A stretch of DNA of 64,000 nt from Bacillus sp. NTK074B (GTDB taxonomy: Bacteria; Bacillota; Bacilli; Bacillales; Bacillaceae_B): assembly GCF_017303375.1 (NCBI RefSeq), contig NZ_JAFKOH010000001.1, positions 62,001-126,000 of the forward strand. The letters are read 5' to 3'. The first letter of the stretch is position 1. Each line of letters begins with the position of its first letter. The position numbers and the translations under genes are program-made. This document shows, piece by piece, positions 24,924 to 33,575 of the stretch. Under the pieces are notes generated by a model. That model saw only the letters and a list, made by a program, of their open reading frames with translations, was not told the DNA's origin and searched no databases.

Positions 24924-25298
24924 GTTGATTCTCGCTGCAGGTGCTCGACTCCGGCGGGAAACGCTGGACAGCACGAAATGCGGAGGCGGCTCGTTCAGCC
25001 CCGACAAGCATAAGATGAATGGACTAAGAAGGCGTCCTTTTGCCTTCTTGGGCCATTTAGCTTATGACCTCGAGGGGCTAGCCGCCGTAGCTGGACAGCA
25101 CGAAAAGCGGAGGCGGCTCGTTCAGCCCCGACAAGCATAAGATGAATGGACTAAGAAGGCGTCCTTTTGCCTTCTTGGGCCATTTAGCTTATGACCTCGA
25201 GGGGCTAGCCGCCGTAGCTGGACAGGTGAGACCCCGCAGGGCCTGAGGAGGCTCACCGCCAGCCCCGCGGAAAGCGAGCACCACTCGCTGCAATCAAC
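24924..25298. repeat. Composite palindromic element with internal tandem insertion
   Basis: The outer ends GTTGATTCTCGCTGCAGGTG (24924) and the related CGAGCACCACTCGCTGCAAT then CAAC (25298) pair, and the body shows the usual GAAAGCG and GTGAGACCCCGCAGG blocks of the Bacillus palindrome family. It is split by the two-copy 127-bp tandem unit. Confidence 0.7.
24963..25216. repeat. Tandem repeat, two copies of a 127-bp hairpin unit
   Basis: The units are 24963-25089 and 25090-25216, nearly identical (ATGCGG against AAGCGG near the start), each beginning GCTGGACAG. A third GCTGGACAG follows at 25217. Each unit folds as one long hairpin: GGCGGCT...CAGCCCC...AAGAAGGC, loop, GCCTTCTT...GGGGCTAGCCGCC. 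The flanking 9-bp GCTGGACAG looks like a target duplication. Confidence 0.9.
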
Positions 25299-25410
25299 AG
25301 CCACTCGCTACATCCAAAAGCAACAATGTTTACGAAAACAGCCTTTCAAAAAAAAGGAACTGTATCTGGTAGCTTACTCAAGATAAGCATCACCAGTCCA
25401 GCTCCTATTA

Positions 25411-25560
25411 TCACTTCTTTTTAGACAGCTTTTCAAAATATAGATTTCGTACAACAAAGGTTTTATAATTCTCCAGTTTTCTTTTCTCAACGGGATGATG
25501 ATTGATTCCCATCTTTTTAAGCTCCTGAAGGTACCAACCCTTTGAATACTGATATGCCAT
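25411..25560 (-). CDS. YflJ-family small protein (DUF2639)
   Basis: A 49-residue ORF starting MAYQYSKGWYLQELKKMGIN and continuing HPVEKRKLE..K, the DUF2639/YflJ pattern seen in many Bacillus genomes. GGGGGAG lies 7 nt before the ATG. No known function. It is separate from the longer overlapping frame on the same strand, which lacks a ribosome site. Confidence 0.75.
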   Translation of the reverse strand: MAYQYSKGWYLQELKKMGINHHPVEKRKLENYKTFVVRNLYFEKLSKKK

Positions 25561-25621
25561 ACCCCAACTCCCCCTAAGACCATTTATATATTATATGCTT
25601 GAAGGGGAGTGCAATGACCAC

Positions 25622-26692
25622 TTATCTGGACATTGTTGATAGTTCCTTATACATGTCTTGAATGGTAAACGCTTTTTCGCCCTTATCCATATGTTGGATC
25701 ATCGTGTCCCTGTTTGCCTTCAGTTCATTGACGCTCGCCATGAAACTCTCTTCGTTCAGATCTTCTTCTTCTAATTTCATCGCATAACCGTGTTTCACGA
25801 AGCTATTTGCATTGAGGATTTGATCGCCCCGGCTCGCTTCCCTGGATAGCGGGATCAATAACATCGGTTTCTTTAAGGCAAGAAATTCAAAGATTGAGTT
25901 AGAACCTGCCCGGGAAATCACGAAATCTGTCATGGCCAGGTAGTGAGGTAGTTCACCCTTGATGAATTCATATTGACGATACCCCTTTTGAGTTAGGAAG
26001 TCATCAACATTTCCCTTCCCACATATATGAATGATCTGGAACTGTAAAAGCAGTTCTTGAAGATTCCCTCTCACTGCTTCATTGATTTTCCTTGCTCCCA
26101 GACTTCCTCCCATGATCATCAATATAGGCAGTTCATTATAATATCCCGTTAATCTCTTTCCTTCACTGGCATCACCCGTAAACAATTCTTCCCGGATGAT
26201 GGCACCGGCGCATAATGATTTCTCACTAGGGAGCGATTTGACCGTTTCAGGAAATGTAGTGAATATCTTTGTTGCAAAAGGAACCGCCAGCTTATTTGCG
26301 AGTCCGGGCGTTACATCGGACTCATGAATTGCCACAGGAATCTTCGCTATTTTAGCTGCCATGACGACGGGTACTGAAACAAATCCCCCTTTTGAAAAGA
26401 TGATATCGGGCTTTACCTTCCGAATGATGGATAGTGCATCAAACACCCCTTTCATCACACGAAAAGGATCGGAGAAATTCTTCCAGGAAAAATATCTTCG
26501 AAGTTTCCCGCTAGAGATGCTCTTATAAGGGATATGAGGAAACTGCTCAGTAATGATATCCCTTTCAATCCCGTCTTCCGAGCCTATATATGTTATATCC
26601 CAACCCTCTTTTTCAAAGTATGGGATCAATGCTGTATTGACTGTGACGTGACCTGCTGATCCTCCACCTGTAAATAAAATGCGTTTCATCAT
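25622..26692 (-). CDS. murG: MurG-type UDP-GlcNAc transferase (second MurG)
   Basis: The 356-residue GT-B glycosyltransferase adds GlcNAc to lipid I to make lipid II at the inner face of the membrane. It has the N-terminal [11 protein letters not shown] loop, [28 protein letters not shown] and [19 protein letters not shown], the UDP-GlcNAc pocket. The glycine loop reads SAGHVTVN instead of the common TGGHIYPA, and there are no dcw-cluster neighbours, so this looks like the accessory MurG that some Bacillus carry outside the dcw operon. TAGGAG precedes tandem ATGs. Confidence 0.88.
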   Translation of the reverse strand: MMKRILFTGGGSAGHVTVNTALIPYFEKEGWDITYIGSEDGIERDIITEQFPHIPYKSISSGKLRRYFSWKNFSDPFRVMKGVFDALSIIRKVKPDIIFSKGGFVSVPVVMAAKIAKIPVAIHESDVTPGLANKLAVPFATKIFTTFPETVKSLPSEKSLCAGAIIREELFTGDASEGKRLTGYYNELPILMIMGGSLGARKINEAVRGNLQELLLQFQIIHICGKGNVDDFLTQKGYRQYEFIKGELPHYLAMTDFVISRAGSNSIFEFLALKKPMLLIPLSREASRGDQILNANSFVKHGYAMKLEEEDLNEESFMASVNELKANRDTMIQHMDKGEKAFTIQDMYKELSTMSR

Positions 26693-27053
26693 ATGTACTA
26701 AGCTCCTAACTCCATAATCTCATATTCATATTACTAACCATTATACACTTTACCAAAAATACAGACGGGATAGAACTACGAATATTTGACATTCGGAGTG
26801 AAAGGATCCTTTTTTCCCTGTACCATGATGCTTCTATCCCATATAATCGGCTACATTGCTTCCACTCATGGTGACCAACCGTGATCCTCCGCCAGGGCGA
26901 GTCGTCCCCCGACGTTCAGGTAATCCTCTGTGAATACCCGTTAAGAATCATTGCTTCACAAATATATTTCACTCTCTATACTTTTTAAAATATGGTACAG
27001 TATGATAGTAATTCATCTGCAATATCCGTAGAAATTCTGGAGGAGTTCAATTT
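26693..27053. other. Divergent intergenic region, 361 bp
   Basis: Spacer between murG (minus) and the MATE gene (plus). On the minus strand near 26850-26945 a short stretch reads TEDYLNVGGRLALAEDHGW before stop codons, possibly a dead coding remnant; I cannot name it. A CTGGAGGAG ribosome site for the MATE gene is at its end. No RNA structure is recognised. Confidence 0.35.
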
Positions 27054-28412
27054 ATGAGAGAAACCCATACAATCAAGGAAAAAGTTACACAACTATCCAT
27101 CATACTGATTCCCATCCTTGTTACACAGCTCGGAATGTTTGCCATGAATTTCTTCGACACGATCATGTCAGGAAAGTATTCTCCCGAGGACCTTGCCGGT
27201 GTGGCCATCGGTTCATCTCTTTGGGTCCCGGTCTTTACAGGTTTAAGCGGAATTCTCCTGGCCGTAACCCCCATCGTCGCTCAATTGATCGGAGGCGAAA
27301 AAAAAGAAGACGTACCTCATACCGTCCTTCAGGGTGTTTATGCTGCTATTGTATTATCCCTGATGGTTATAATGGTTGGCGGATTCATCCTGAATCCCAT
27401 CCTGAATGGCATGAACATAGATGTTGAAGTACGTATGATCGCAAAGCAGTATCTGATAGCCCTGTCATTCGGCATGATTCCTTTATTTATCTATAATGTT
27501 TTGAGATCATTCATCGATGCACTGGGGATGACGAGGGTCACAATGTTTATTACACTCCTTTCACTGCCGATTAATGTGGTATTTAATTATCTTCTCATAT
27601 TCGGAAAGCTTGGATTTCCTCCACTTGGAGGAGTGGGTGCAGGTGTTGCCTCTGCCATTACTTACTGGCTCATTACACTCATTGCTTTTTGGGTCGTTCA
27701 TACGAAAAGACCCTTTAGCCAATATTGTGTTTTCCGGACTATGCACAAGCCTGACCTTTCGAAATGGAAAGAACTTTTCGTAATCGGGGTGCCCATTGGC
27801 TTGTCTATTTTTTTTGAAGTGAGTATTTTCTCGGCCGTCACTCTGTTTATGAGCGAATATGATACCGTCGTCATTGCGGCTCATCAGGCAGCTATCAACT
27901 TTGCATCTTTTCTCTACATGATCCCTCTTAGTATTTCCATGGCTTTAACCATCGTTGTAGGGTTTGAAGTCGGTGCCAACAGGCTGCGAGATGCGAAGGT
28001 TTACAGCTGGATGGGTGTCTGTTTCGCTTTGCTCTTGGCCGTCCTATATGGTGTGATATTACTCGCTTTCCGTTCACAAATTGCTTTTCTGTATTCCGAT
28101 GATGAGTATGTATTGGAATTAACGGCTCATTTCTTATTGTATGCTGTATTTTTCCAGCTTTCCGATGCGATACAAGCCCCTGTACAAGGAGCACTAAGAG
28201 GTTATAAGGATGTAAATATCACTTTTATCATGGCCCTCATTTCCTACTGGGTGATCGGCCTGCCATTGGGCTACTTCCTTGCTAACCACACAGAATTCGG
28301 TCCCTATGGCTATTGGCTGGGACTTACATCAGGTTTAACGGCAGGTGCCATCACATTGTCCGGCAGGCTTCTATTCATACAGAAAAAGTATAGAAAACAA
28401 TATGATTACTGA
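27054..28412 (+). CDS. MATE-family multidrug efflux transporter
   Basis: A 452-residue protein with 12 predicted transmembrane helices in two related halves. Features are MFAMNFFDTIMSGKYSPEDL (helix 1-2), SGILLAVTPIVAQLIGG, and the second-half counterparts HQAAINFASFLYMIPLSISM and DAIQAPVQGALRGYKDVN. MATE pumps expel cationic drugs using Na+ or H+. CTGGAGGAG gives a strong start. Monocistronic, ending at a bidirectional terminator. Confidence 0.92.
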   Translation: MRETHTIKEKVTQLSIILIPILVTQLGMFAMNFFDTIMSGKYSPEDLAGVAIGSSLWVPVFTGLSGILLAVTPIVAQLIGGEKKEDVPHTVLQGVYAAIVLSLMVIMVGGFILNPILNGMNIDVEVRMIAKQYLIALSFGMIPLFIYNVLRSFIDALGMTRVTMFITLLSLPINVVFNYLLIFGKLGFPPLGGVGAGVASAITYWLITLIAFWVVHTKRPFSQYCVFRTMHKPDLSKWKELFVIGVPIGLSIFFEVSIFSAVTLFMSEYDTVVIAAHQAAINFASFLYMIPLSISMALTIVVGFEVGANRLRDAKVYSWMGVCFALLLAVLYGVILLAFRSQIAFLYSDDEYVLELTAHFLLYAVFFQLSDAIQAPVQGALRGYKDVNITFIMALISYWVIGLPLGYFLANHTEFGPYGYWLGLTSGLTAGAITLSGRLLFIQKKYRKQYDY

Positions 28413-28428
28413 AATTGATATTGATTGT

Positions 28429-28463
28429 AAGAGCCACGGCCACTTCCACTGCCGTGGCTCTTT
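28429..28463. terminator. Bidirectional terminator
   Basis: AAGAGCCACGGC, loop CACTTCCACT, GCCGTGGCTCTTT between the convergent MATE and SDR genes. Confidence 0.85.
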
Positions 28464-29235
28464 ATTGATGAAATACCTTTCCAAGCACATCTTTACCCCC
28501 GGTAACAGGAATGATGGAACCGGTGATGAAATCTGATTCTTCTTGGCACAGGAAGAAAATGATCCTTGCCATATCTTCCCCTGTACCAGGTCGTCCGATT
28601 GGTGTGTTTGGATCCAGATGTTCTTTTGCACTGCTGATGTCCCTTTCCTTCCATTCACCAACGATGTCTCCCGGACATACCATATTCGCGGTTATCCCGT
28701 TATGTGCTTCTTCGATTGAAATCGTTTTTGTGAAGGATGCAAGGCCAGCTTTAGCCGCCGCGAACGCTGAACGATAGATCCAGCCGGGTGCAGATTCAAC
28801 ACGGTCATATCCAAATGTGATGATCCTGCCCCACCGCTGTTGCCTCATTTTAGGGATCACTAGCCTTGATAAGTAAAATACACTATTTAAATTCCCGTTC
28901 ACTATGTAATTCCATTCCTCCGGAGAGTAATCGGCAAATGATTTTCTTTCTTTGACATATGGTCCTGCGTTATGGATTAAGATATCCACGCTTTCCACCT
29001 TGCTCCAGATTTCTGCTGCCATCCGTTCACATTCATCCGGTACAGAGATATCCCCTCTGATCGGGATGATGGTATTCGTATATTGACGGGCTAAGTCAGA
29101 AACCAGGTTCTCAACAAATTCATCATTTTTTCTGTAGTTCATGATAACGATGTACCCTTTTTTGGAGAATTCTTCTACCGTTTTCCGCCCGATCCCTTTT
29201 GATCCACCCGTTATTAGTACCACTTTTTCTTTCAT
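28462..29235 (-). CDS. SDR-family protein with degenerate catalytic residues
   Basis: A 257-residue short-chain dehydrogenase-fold protein. The NAD(P) loop is ITGGSKGIGRKTVEEF and the NAG motif is LIHNAGPYVKERK. In the active site, however, the usual YxxxK reads FAAAK (RSAFAAAKAGLASFTK) and the catalytic serine position is not serine, so normal oxidoreductase chemistry is doubtful. The C-terminal PGD and GSIIPVTGG segments are retained. I choose ATG 29235, with GTGGAG upstream, over a longer in-frame start at 29268. Confidence 0.85.
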   Translation of the reverse strand: MKEKVVLITGGSKGIGRKTVEEFSKKGYIVIMNYRKNDEFVENLVSDLARQYTNTIIPIRGDISVPDECERMAAEIWSKVESVDILIHNAGPYVKERKSFADYSPEEWNYIVNGNLNSVFYLSRLVIPKMRQQRWGRIITFGYDRVESAPGWIYRSAFAAAKAGLASFTKTISIEEAHNGITANMVCPGDIVGEWKERDISSAKEHLDPNTPIGRPGTGEDMARIIFFLCQEESDFITGSIIPVTGGKDVLGKVFHQ

Positions 29236-29567
29236 CAAGCTCAACTCCACGTCCTCGTTATATTTCAATAGTATGAAGGATTATGAGGAATTGCAAATGT
29301 AAGCTCTTAAATAGCGCATTAACGTTCACAGGCTTTGGAACATATAAGTAGCGACTGGCAGCTGATTTCCGCGCCAGGTGTTCGCTGTCAGTGGGGCCAC
29401 CCTCCTGCAAAACCTTAACCTCTAGCGATTGCTAGTCCTTGTATCATGTTTGAATAGCTGCAATCTATGCAGAGCCTCGAATAAAGTATCCCGAATATAC
29501 ATGTCTAAATATTGAAAGAATAAAAAAGCAGCCTCTCCTAGGAGAGACTGCTTCGCTGCGATCAGAA
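29236..29567. other. Intergenic region with degenerate palindromic repeat
   Basis: Besides the promoter of the SDR gene, the stretch 29350-29405 (GCTGATTTCCGCGCCAGG to GGGGCCACCCTCCTGC) resembles a decayed copy of the Bacillus intergenic palindrome seen at 24.4 and 60.1 kb. A terminator follows at 29521. Confidence 0.4.
29521..29556 (-). terminator. Intrinsic terminator of the CAP gene
   Basis: On the minus strand GCAGTCTCTCC, loop TA, GGAGAGGCTGC followed by TTTTTTATTC. Confidence 0.9.
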
Positions 29568-30386
29568 TTATTTACCTATGAATTGTTGTGTCCAGTAGTT
29601 ACCGTTTTCTACATAACCTACACCGATATGAGTATAGTTTGAGCTCATAATGTTTTTACGGTGACCTTCACTGTTCATCCAAGCTTGTACCACTTCTTCT
29701 GGAGTCTGTTGACCCATTGCGATATTTTCACCTGCAGAGCTGTACTCGATACCAAACTGCTTCATCATGTCGAATGGTGAACCATACGTAGGGCTGGTAT
29801 GAGAGAAATATTTGTTGGCTTGCATATCACGAGACTTCTCACGTGCCACTTTGCTTAGTTCTGCATCTACTTTAAGCGCAGGAAGTCCTTGTTTTGCACG
29901 CTCTTGGTTTGTTAACTCTACTACTTTCTGTTCAAACTGACTTAATTGACCAGACTGCTCAGTTGCTTGTTCTGATTGTTGGGTTTGCTTATTTGCAGCT
30001 GGTGCCGGTGCTGGCGCTTCTGCCTTAGGTGCTTCTGGAGCTGAAGCTGGCGCTTCTGCTTTTGGAGCCGGAGCTTCTGATTTAGGCGCATCTGTTTTTG
30101 GTGCTTCCTTAGCTAGTGCTGGTGAAGCCGCTTCTGCTTTTGGAGCCTGCCCTTTCAATAACTCTTGTACATTAATATTCTGACCGTTCATTTGATATTT
30201 TGATAGAACATCTTGTACAAATTTATTAAGATCTTCTTGATTTCCATTATATTTAAATGCGTTCGCTTGTTGAACGACCTTATCCGGTGTTGGGCAAGGG
30301 GCTGCAGCGTCAGCTTTCCCTGCTGCGAATGGAGTTGCTAATAATGTTAATGCAGTTGCTGTTGAAACCATCATTTTCTTATTCAT
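29568..30386 (-). CDS. Secreted CAP (SCP/YkwD-like) domain protein
   Basis: The 272-residue precursor has a signal peptide (to about AAGKADAAAP), a helical N-terminal region, a Pro/Ala/Lys/Glu-rich linker with repeated PKAEAPAP-type units (about 85-140) and a C-terminal CAP domain (about 155-272) with HTSPTYGSPFDMM, AGENIAMGQ and WMNSEGHRKNIM. The CAP domain is closely related to that at 3484-4113; the LysM is replaced by the linker. AAGGAGG lies 11-12 nt before ATG 30386. Known YkwD-type proteins are extracellular with uncertain activity. Confidence 0.9.
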   Translation of the reverse strand: MNKKMMVSTATALTLLATPFAAGKADAAAPCPTPDKVVQQANAFKYNGNQEDLNKFVQDVLSKYQMNGQNINVQELLKGQAPKAEAASPALAKEAPKTDAPKSEAPAPKAEAPASAPEAPKAEAPAPAPAANKQTQQSEQATEQSGQLSQFEQKVVELTNQERAKQGLPALKVDAELSKVAREKSRDMQANKYFSHTSPTYGSPFDMMKQFGIEYSSAGENIAMGQQTPEEVVQAWMNSEGHRKNIMSSNYTHIGVGYVENGNYWTQQFIGK

Positions 30387-30704
30387 AAAAATGAATTCCT
30401 CCTTGGTAAATGTGTTTTTCTTTGCTGCACATTCATCATATCACCCTGTTTTTGTTACATTTACGGGAGAACTTGGTAACTGGGAATCAATTGTTCTATT
30501 TTGAAAGACAATTTTCTATAGTACTATAGTAACCACTGATTCTATCAGGAAGAAAAGCACTTTTATATGATTTACTTACATTTCCAACAGCTGAATGATT
30601 TGGGTTGAGTAACTAATTATTACCGGTATATGATTCTTGACAGGTTTTGAAGAGCTTTAATAATGTAACGGATATTACAGAAACGTTTCAAACATAAAGA
30701 GAAA
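30387..30704. other. Upstream region of the CAP gene
   Basis: This 318-bp spacer contains a perfect 14-bp palindrome CTATAGTACTATAG at 30516-30529 and a TATGAT hexamer close to the gene. No coding sequence is seen. The palindrome may be an operator for the CAP gene; this is inference. Confidence 0.35.
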
Positions 30705-31064
30705 TCACCCTAAAGAAAGGTATTCATTACATCTTTTGTCTGATCCGATGATCAGGTACCCTTCTACGTTGAATCCCAACCGCTTTAATTGCCTCACCCC
30801 TACATTACACTCGACTAGATTGCTTCCCATCACCAACAGAGGTCCTTCAGGAATATCGCTGAAATATCTTCTAATGTACCCGCAGGGCAAGGCGACAACA
30901 TCATTACAAGCTCCTTTGGACGAGTCTTGATAATCCCTGACGTCTACTACAATATGTTCGGACGTGACATCTTGAGAAAACCATTGCTTTATTTTTACTG
31001 GAAAATAACGATAGTACATCATATATGAAAATACACTGGCCAGTAATAAGAGAAGTACTAGCAT
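30705..31064 (-). CDS. Membrane-anchored rhodanese-like protein
   Basis: A 119-residue protein with one N-terminal transmembrane helix (LVLLLLLASVFSYMMYY) and a rhodanese-like domain: VVDVRDY, VALPCGYIRR and GVRQLKRLGFNVEGYL. The usual active-site cysteine loop (CxxGxR) is replaced by SNLVECNVGVR, so the cysteine position is shifted and sulfurtransfer is uncertain. AAGGGATG precedes ATG 31064. A perfect 22-bp palindrome lies 35 nt upstream, suggesting specific repression. Confidence 0.65.
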   Translation of the reverse strand: MLVLLLLLASVFSYMMYYRYFPVKIKQWFSQDVTSEHIVVDVRDYQDSSKGACNDVVALPCGYIRRYFSDIPEGPLLVMGSNLVECNVGVRQLKRLGFNVEGYLIIGSDKRCNEYLSLG

Positions 31065-31098
31065 ATTGCATCATCCCTTTTCATTGTTCTTCCCCCAT

Positions 31099-31120
31099 TA
31101 TATACCTATATAGGTATATA
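31099..31120. promoter_or_regulatory. Perfect 22-bp palindrome, probable operator
   Basis: TATATACCTATATAGGTATATA is its own reverse complement. Its centre ATACCT..AGGTAT resembles CsoR/CstR-type operators, which often control rhodanese and persulfide genes, but no such regulator gene is in the window. A further GGTATAT half-site follows at 31126. Confidence 0.55.
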
Positions 31121-31160
31121 AAAAAGGTATATGCTCATCATTCTCTTATGTGGACACCGC

Positions 31161-31439
31161 TCAATTATGATCTGTAAATTGTTCGGCAATCTCTATATGT
31201 AGAGCAATCAATTCGACTTTATGTTCATTTGAAATGCCTGATTCCGCTATTCTCTTAGTAGCACTATAATATTTATCTTTCCAAGATTTACGGATCCGTG
31301 GATGGCTATTCGCATCTTCAAGTTCACGTTTGATGGCTTCTTTCAATATTTGTTCCGGCGTAGTATCATGTTCGGTCAATTTACGGTTTTTCCATATCTG
31401 CCTATAGGATTCCAGCAGATTACTGAACGCATCCGACAT
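31161..31439 (-). CDS. Hypothetical protein, 92 aa
   Basis: ATG 31439 has AAAGGATG at good spacing; a TTG two codons earlier is less likely. The product is soluble, strongly charged and predicted all-helical (SNLLESYRQIWKNRKL; LKEAIKRELEDANSHPR). I do not recognise the family. It is divergent from the zinc-ribbon gene at 31510. Confidence 0.5.
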   Translation of the reverse strand: MSDAFSNLLESYRQIWKNRKLTEHDTTPEQILKEAIKRELEDANSHPRIRKSWKDKYYSATKRIAESGISNEHKVELIALHIEIAEQFTDHN

Positions 31440-31509
31440 ATTCAAACATCCTTTACATAAAAAGTTTATTCATTAAGCATACTAGAAAAAAAGGAGAAAG
31501 GTGATTTCC

Positions 31510-31755
31510 ATGACTACACCGTATCGTTGCCCTGGCTGTAAAACAAATCGCACCCGATTCAATATTATACAACAAGTGCCTCAGAGTGTGAAACTTGATC
31601 CTGCTTCCGGAGAAGTCGTTCAAAGTTATGAACAAGGACAACTCGATCCATTTCATATGGCTTACAAAGGACCGGAATTGAAAGTTCAATGTGCCGCTTG
31701 CGGACTTGTAGAAGATGAAATGACGTTTAGAAAATTTGGAGAAAGCACTATGTAA
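31510..31755 (+). CDS. Small zinc-ribbon protein
   Basis: From ATG 31510 (AAAGGTG upstream) the 81-residue product has two CxxC pairs, YRCPGCKTNRTRFN near the start and VQCAACGLVEDEMTF near the end, separated by about 45 residues including QSVKLDPASGEVV. This is a typical zinc-ribbon layout. Function unknown. A bidirectional terminator follows. Confidence 0.7.
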   Translation: MTTPYRCPGCKTNRTRFNIIQQVPQSVKLDPASGEVVQSYEQGQLDPFHMAYKGPELKVQCAACGLVEDEMTFRKFGESTM

Positions 31756-31765
31756 ACGAACGAAA

Positions 31766-31803
31766 GGGTAAACCCCGACTGATTGGGGTTTACCCTATTT
31801 ATT
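31766..31803. terminator. Intrinsic terminator
   Basis: GGGTAAACCCC, loop GACTGATT, GGGGTTTACCC then TATTTATTTT, between the zinc-ribbon gene and the convergent MFS gene. Confidence 0.88.
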
Positions 31804-33423
31804 TTATTGATTCGAAACTTCTTTTAGCTTTGATTCCTTTTCTTCTTCGGTCATATCTTTATTCGACATTCTTAATGGAATTTCCTTCATAAAGAAGGTT
31901 AGTACGAATCCAACAAGAAGAATGATGGCTCCTATAAAGAAAACATTCGTTAATGCAAAGCTTAAAGATTCCCTGACTCCATCCAAAATGGAGGCATACA
32001 CTCCCTGGAATTCTTTCGGCAATGTGGATTGAAGCTCTTTCAATTTTTCAGAGTTCATAATGTTTTGAGGGTCTTGGAGCTGCTTCAACACCCCACTCGT
32101 TTTAGGATCTGTCAGCAATGGTGAATCTTTCACTGCAGACATTTTCTCGGTCATTTTGGACGTCATGGAAGAATTCATCACCGTTCCCATGATGGCCACA
32201 CCAATTGTCCCCCCGATTTGTCTAAATAACTGTGTAGCTGCCGTGGCAACTCCGAGGAACTTATGCTGAACGGCATTTTGAACAGTGAGTGTGAACACAG
32301 GGAAACTGAGCCCAAGTCCTGTACCCACTATAATGATATTGAACAAGGCTCTTGCATTGGTTGTGTTTGTATCCATGAAGGATAACAGAATCATCCCCGT
32401 ACTCATGACAAACAAGCCTATAAGGGCAAGAATCTTATATTTGCCTGTCTTCGTAATGATTTGTCCACCGATTGTACTTGCGAATACCATGCTTAATGTC
32501 ATCGGCATCATGACAAGTCCTGACTTAGTGGCTGAAGTCCCCATTACCCCTTGAATAAAGAAAGGCATATACATGATGGCCCCGAACATTCCTGCTCCGA
32601 GAATGAATCCGATGATATTTGATAGGGTAAAGATTTTATTTTTAAACAATTGAAGTGGAAGCACAGGATTACTTGCCCGTTGTTCCGTAATGATAAATAG
32701 TACAAGTGCTACTACCGATGTAGTCAGTAGCCCTATGATTTGAAGCGAAACCCACTCATAATCATTTCCACCCCATGTAAAAGCGAGTAATAATGGAATG
32801 ATCGTCAAGGTTAACATGACCGAACCTAAGTAATCCACTTTAAGGCCTTTATTAGGTTCTTGGGAAGGGAACATTTTATAGATCATTCCAAAAGCGATGA
32901 ACCCAACTGGAAGGAAAACCCAGAAGACCCAGTGCCAATCGGCATTATCCACAATCCAACCCCCGAGTGTTGGCCCAAAGACACTGGCCAAACCAAAGAC
33001 ACTACTCATTAATCCCTGCCATTTCCCTCGTTCACGAGGGGAGAATAAGTCTCCTACAGCAGTAAATGCCGTGGACATGATCATCCCAGCGCCAAATCCC
33101 TGAATCCCCCTGAAAATGATTAACTGGATAATGGAAGCGGAAAGTCCGTTTAAGAACGAACCAATCATGAATACAGCAATCCCAAGTAAGATGAAAGGCT
33201 TTCTTCCGTACATATCGGATAATTTCCCTACCAGAATGGCTGTGACTGAACTGGTCAACATGAAGATGGTGAATACCCAGCTATAATAATCCATACCGCC
33301 AATTTCAGAAATGATCTTAGGTAATGCAGTTCCAACGATGGTTTGATTCAATGCTGCGAATAACATGGCCGACATGATGGCAACCATGATCAATACTTTC
33401 TTGCGATGTTCTAAATGCTCCAT
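31804..33423 (-). CDS. MFS multidrug transporter, DHA2 (14-helix, EmrB/QacA type)
   Basis: The 539-residue proton antiporter has 14 predicted helices, the motif-A loop GKLSDMYGRKPFILLG, motif C-like GPTLGGWIVDN and the large extracellular loop between the last two helices (about 425-485) typical of LmrB/Mdr-type exporters. It probably expels drugs or toxic lipophilic compounds. A MarR-family gene lies upstream in the same direction, and the two promoters share a motif. Confidence 0.9.
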   Translation of the reverse strand: MEHLEHRKKVLIMVAIMSAMLFAALNQTIVGTALPKIISEIGGMDYYSWVFTIFMLTSSVTAILVGKLSDMYGRKPFILLGIAVFMIGSFLNGLSASIIQLIIFRGIQGFGAGMIMSTAFTAVGDLFSPRERGKWQGLMSSVFGLASVFGPTLGGWIVDNADWHWVFWVFLPVGFIAFGMIYKMFPSQEPNKGLKVDYLGSVMLTLTIIPLLLAFTWGGNDYEWVSLQIIGLLTTSVVALVLFIITEQRASNPVLPLQLFKNKIFTLSNIIGFILGAGMFGAIMYMPFFIQGVMGTSATKSGLVMMPMTLSMVFASTIGGQIITKTGKYKILALIGLFVMSTGMILLSFMDTNTTNARALFNIIIVGTGLGLSFPVFTLTVQNAVQHKFLGVATAATQLFRQIGGTIGVAIMGTVMNSSMTSKMTEKMSAVKDSPLLTDPKTSGVLKQLQDPQNIMNSEKLKELQSTLPKEFQGVYASILDGVRESLSFALTNVFFIGAIILLVGFVLTFFMKEIPLRMSNKDMTEEEKESKLKEVSNQ

Positions 33424-33459
33424 ATTCTCTGTCTCCCTTAATATTTATAGTATGAATAA

Positions 33460-33475
33460 TTAACCAACTTAAGTA
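33460..33475. promoter_or_regulatory. Putative MarR operator at the MFS promoter
   Basis: TTAACCAACTTAAGTA, 37 nt upstream of the MFS start, matches TTAACTTAGTGAAGTA in front of the MarR gene at 12 of 16 positions. Inferred shared operator. Confidence 0.4.
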
Positions 33476-33575
33476 AATGAGCATAATTGAAGGGATGACC
33501 CTTTATATGGTCAACCCTTTTTCACTCCTGTTATACATGGTTCCAAGTATAACAGGATATTATCTTCAAATACGA

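Noticed and set aside
24963..25216. CRISPR-like array
   Set aside because: Only two copies of a 127-bp unit with no spacers between short repeats, and no cas genes.
24925..25304. ORFs on both strands within the tandem GC-rich repeats
   Set aside because: They arise from repeated palindromic DNA, have no ribosome sites and show no protein-like pattern.
25374..25583. 69-codon ORF overlapping the YflJ-like gene on the same strand
   Set aside because: It has no ribosome site and unusual composition; the 49-codon frame with GGGGGAG matches a known family.
26850..26950. ZTP/pfl-like riboswitch before the MATE pump
   Set aside because: CCGCCAGGGCGAG is only superficially similar to the ZTP core; the other conserved parts are absent and the stretch looks like a coding remnant on the other strand.
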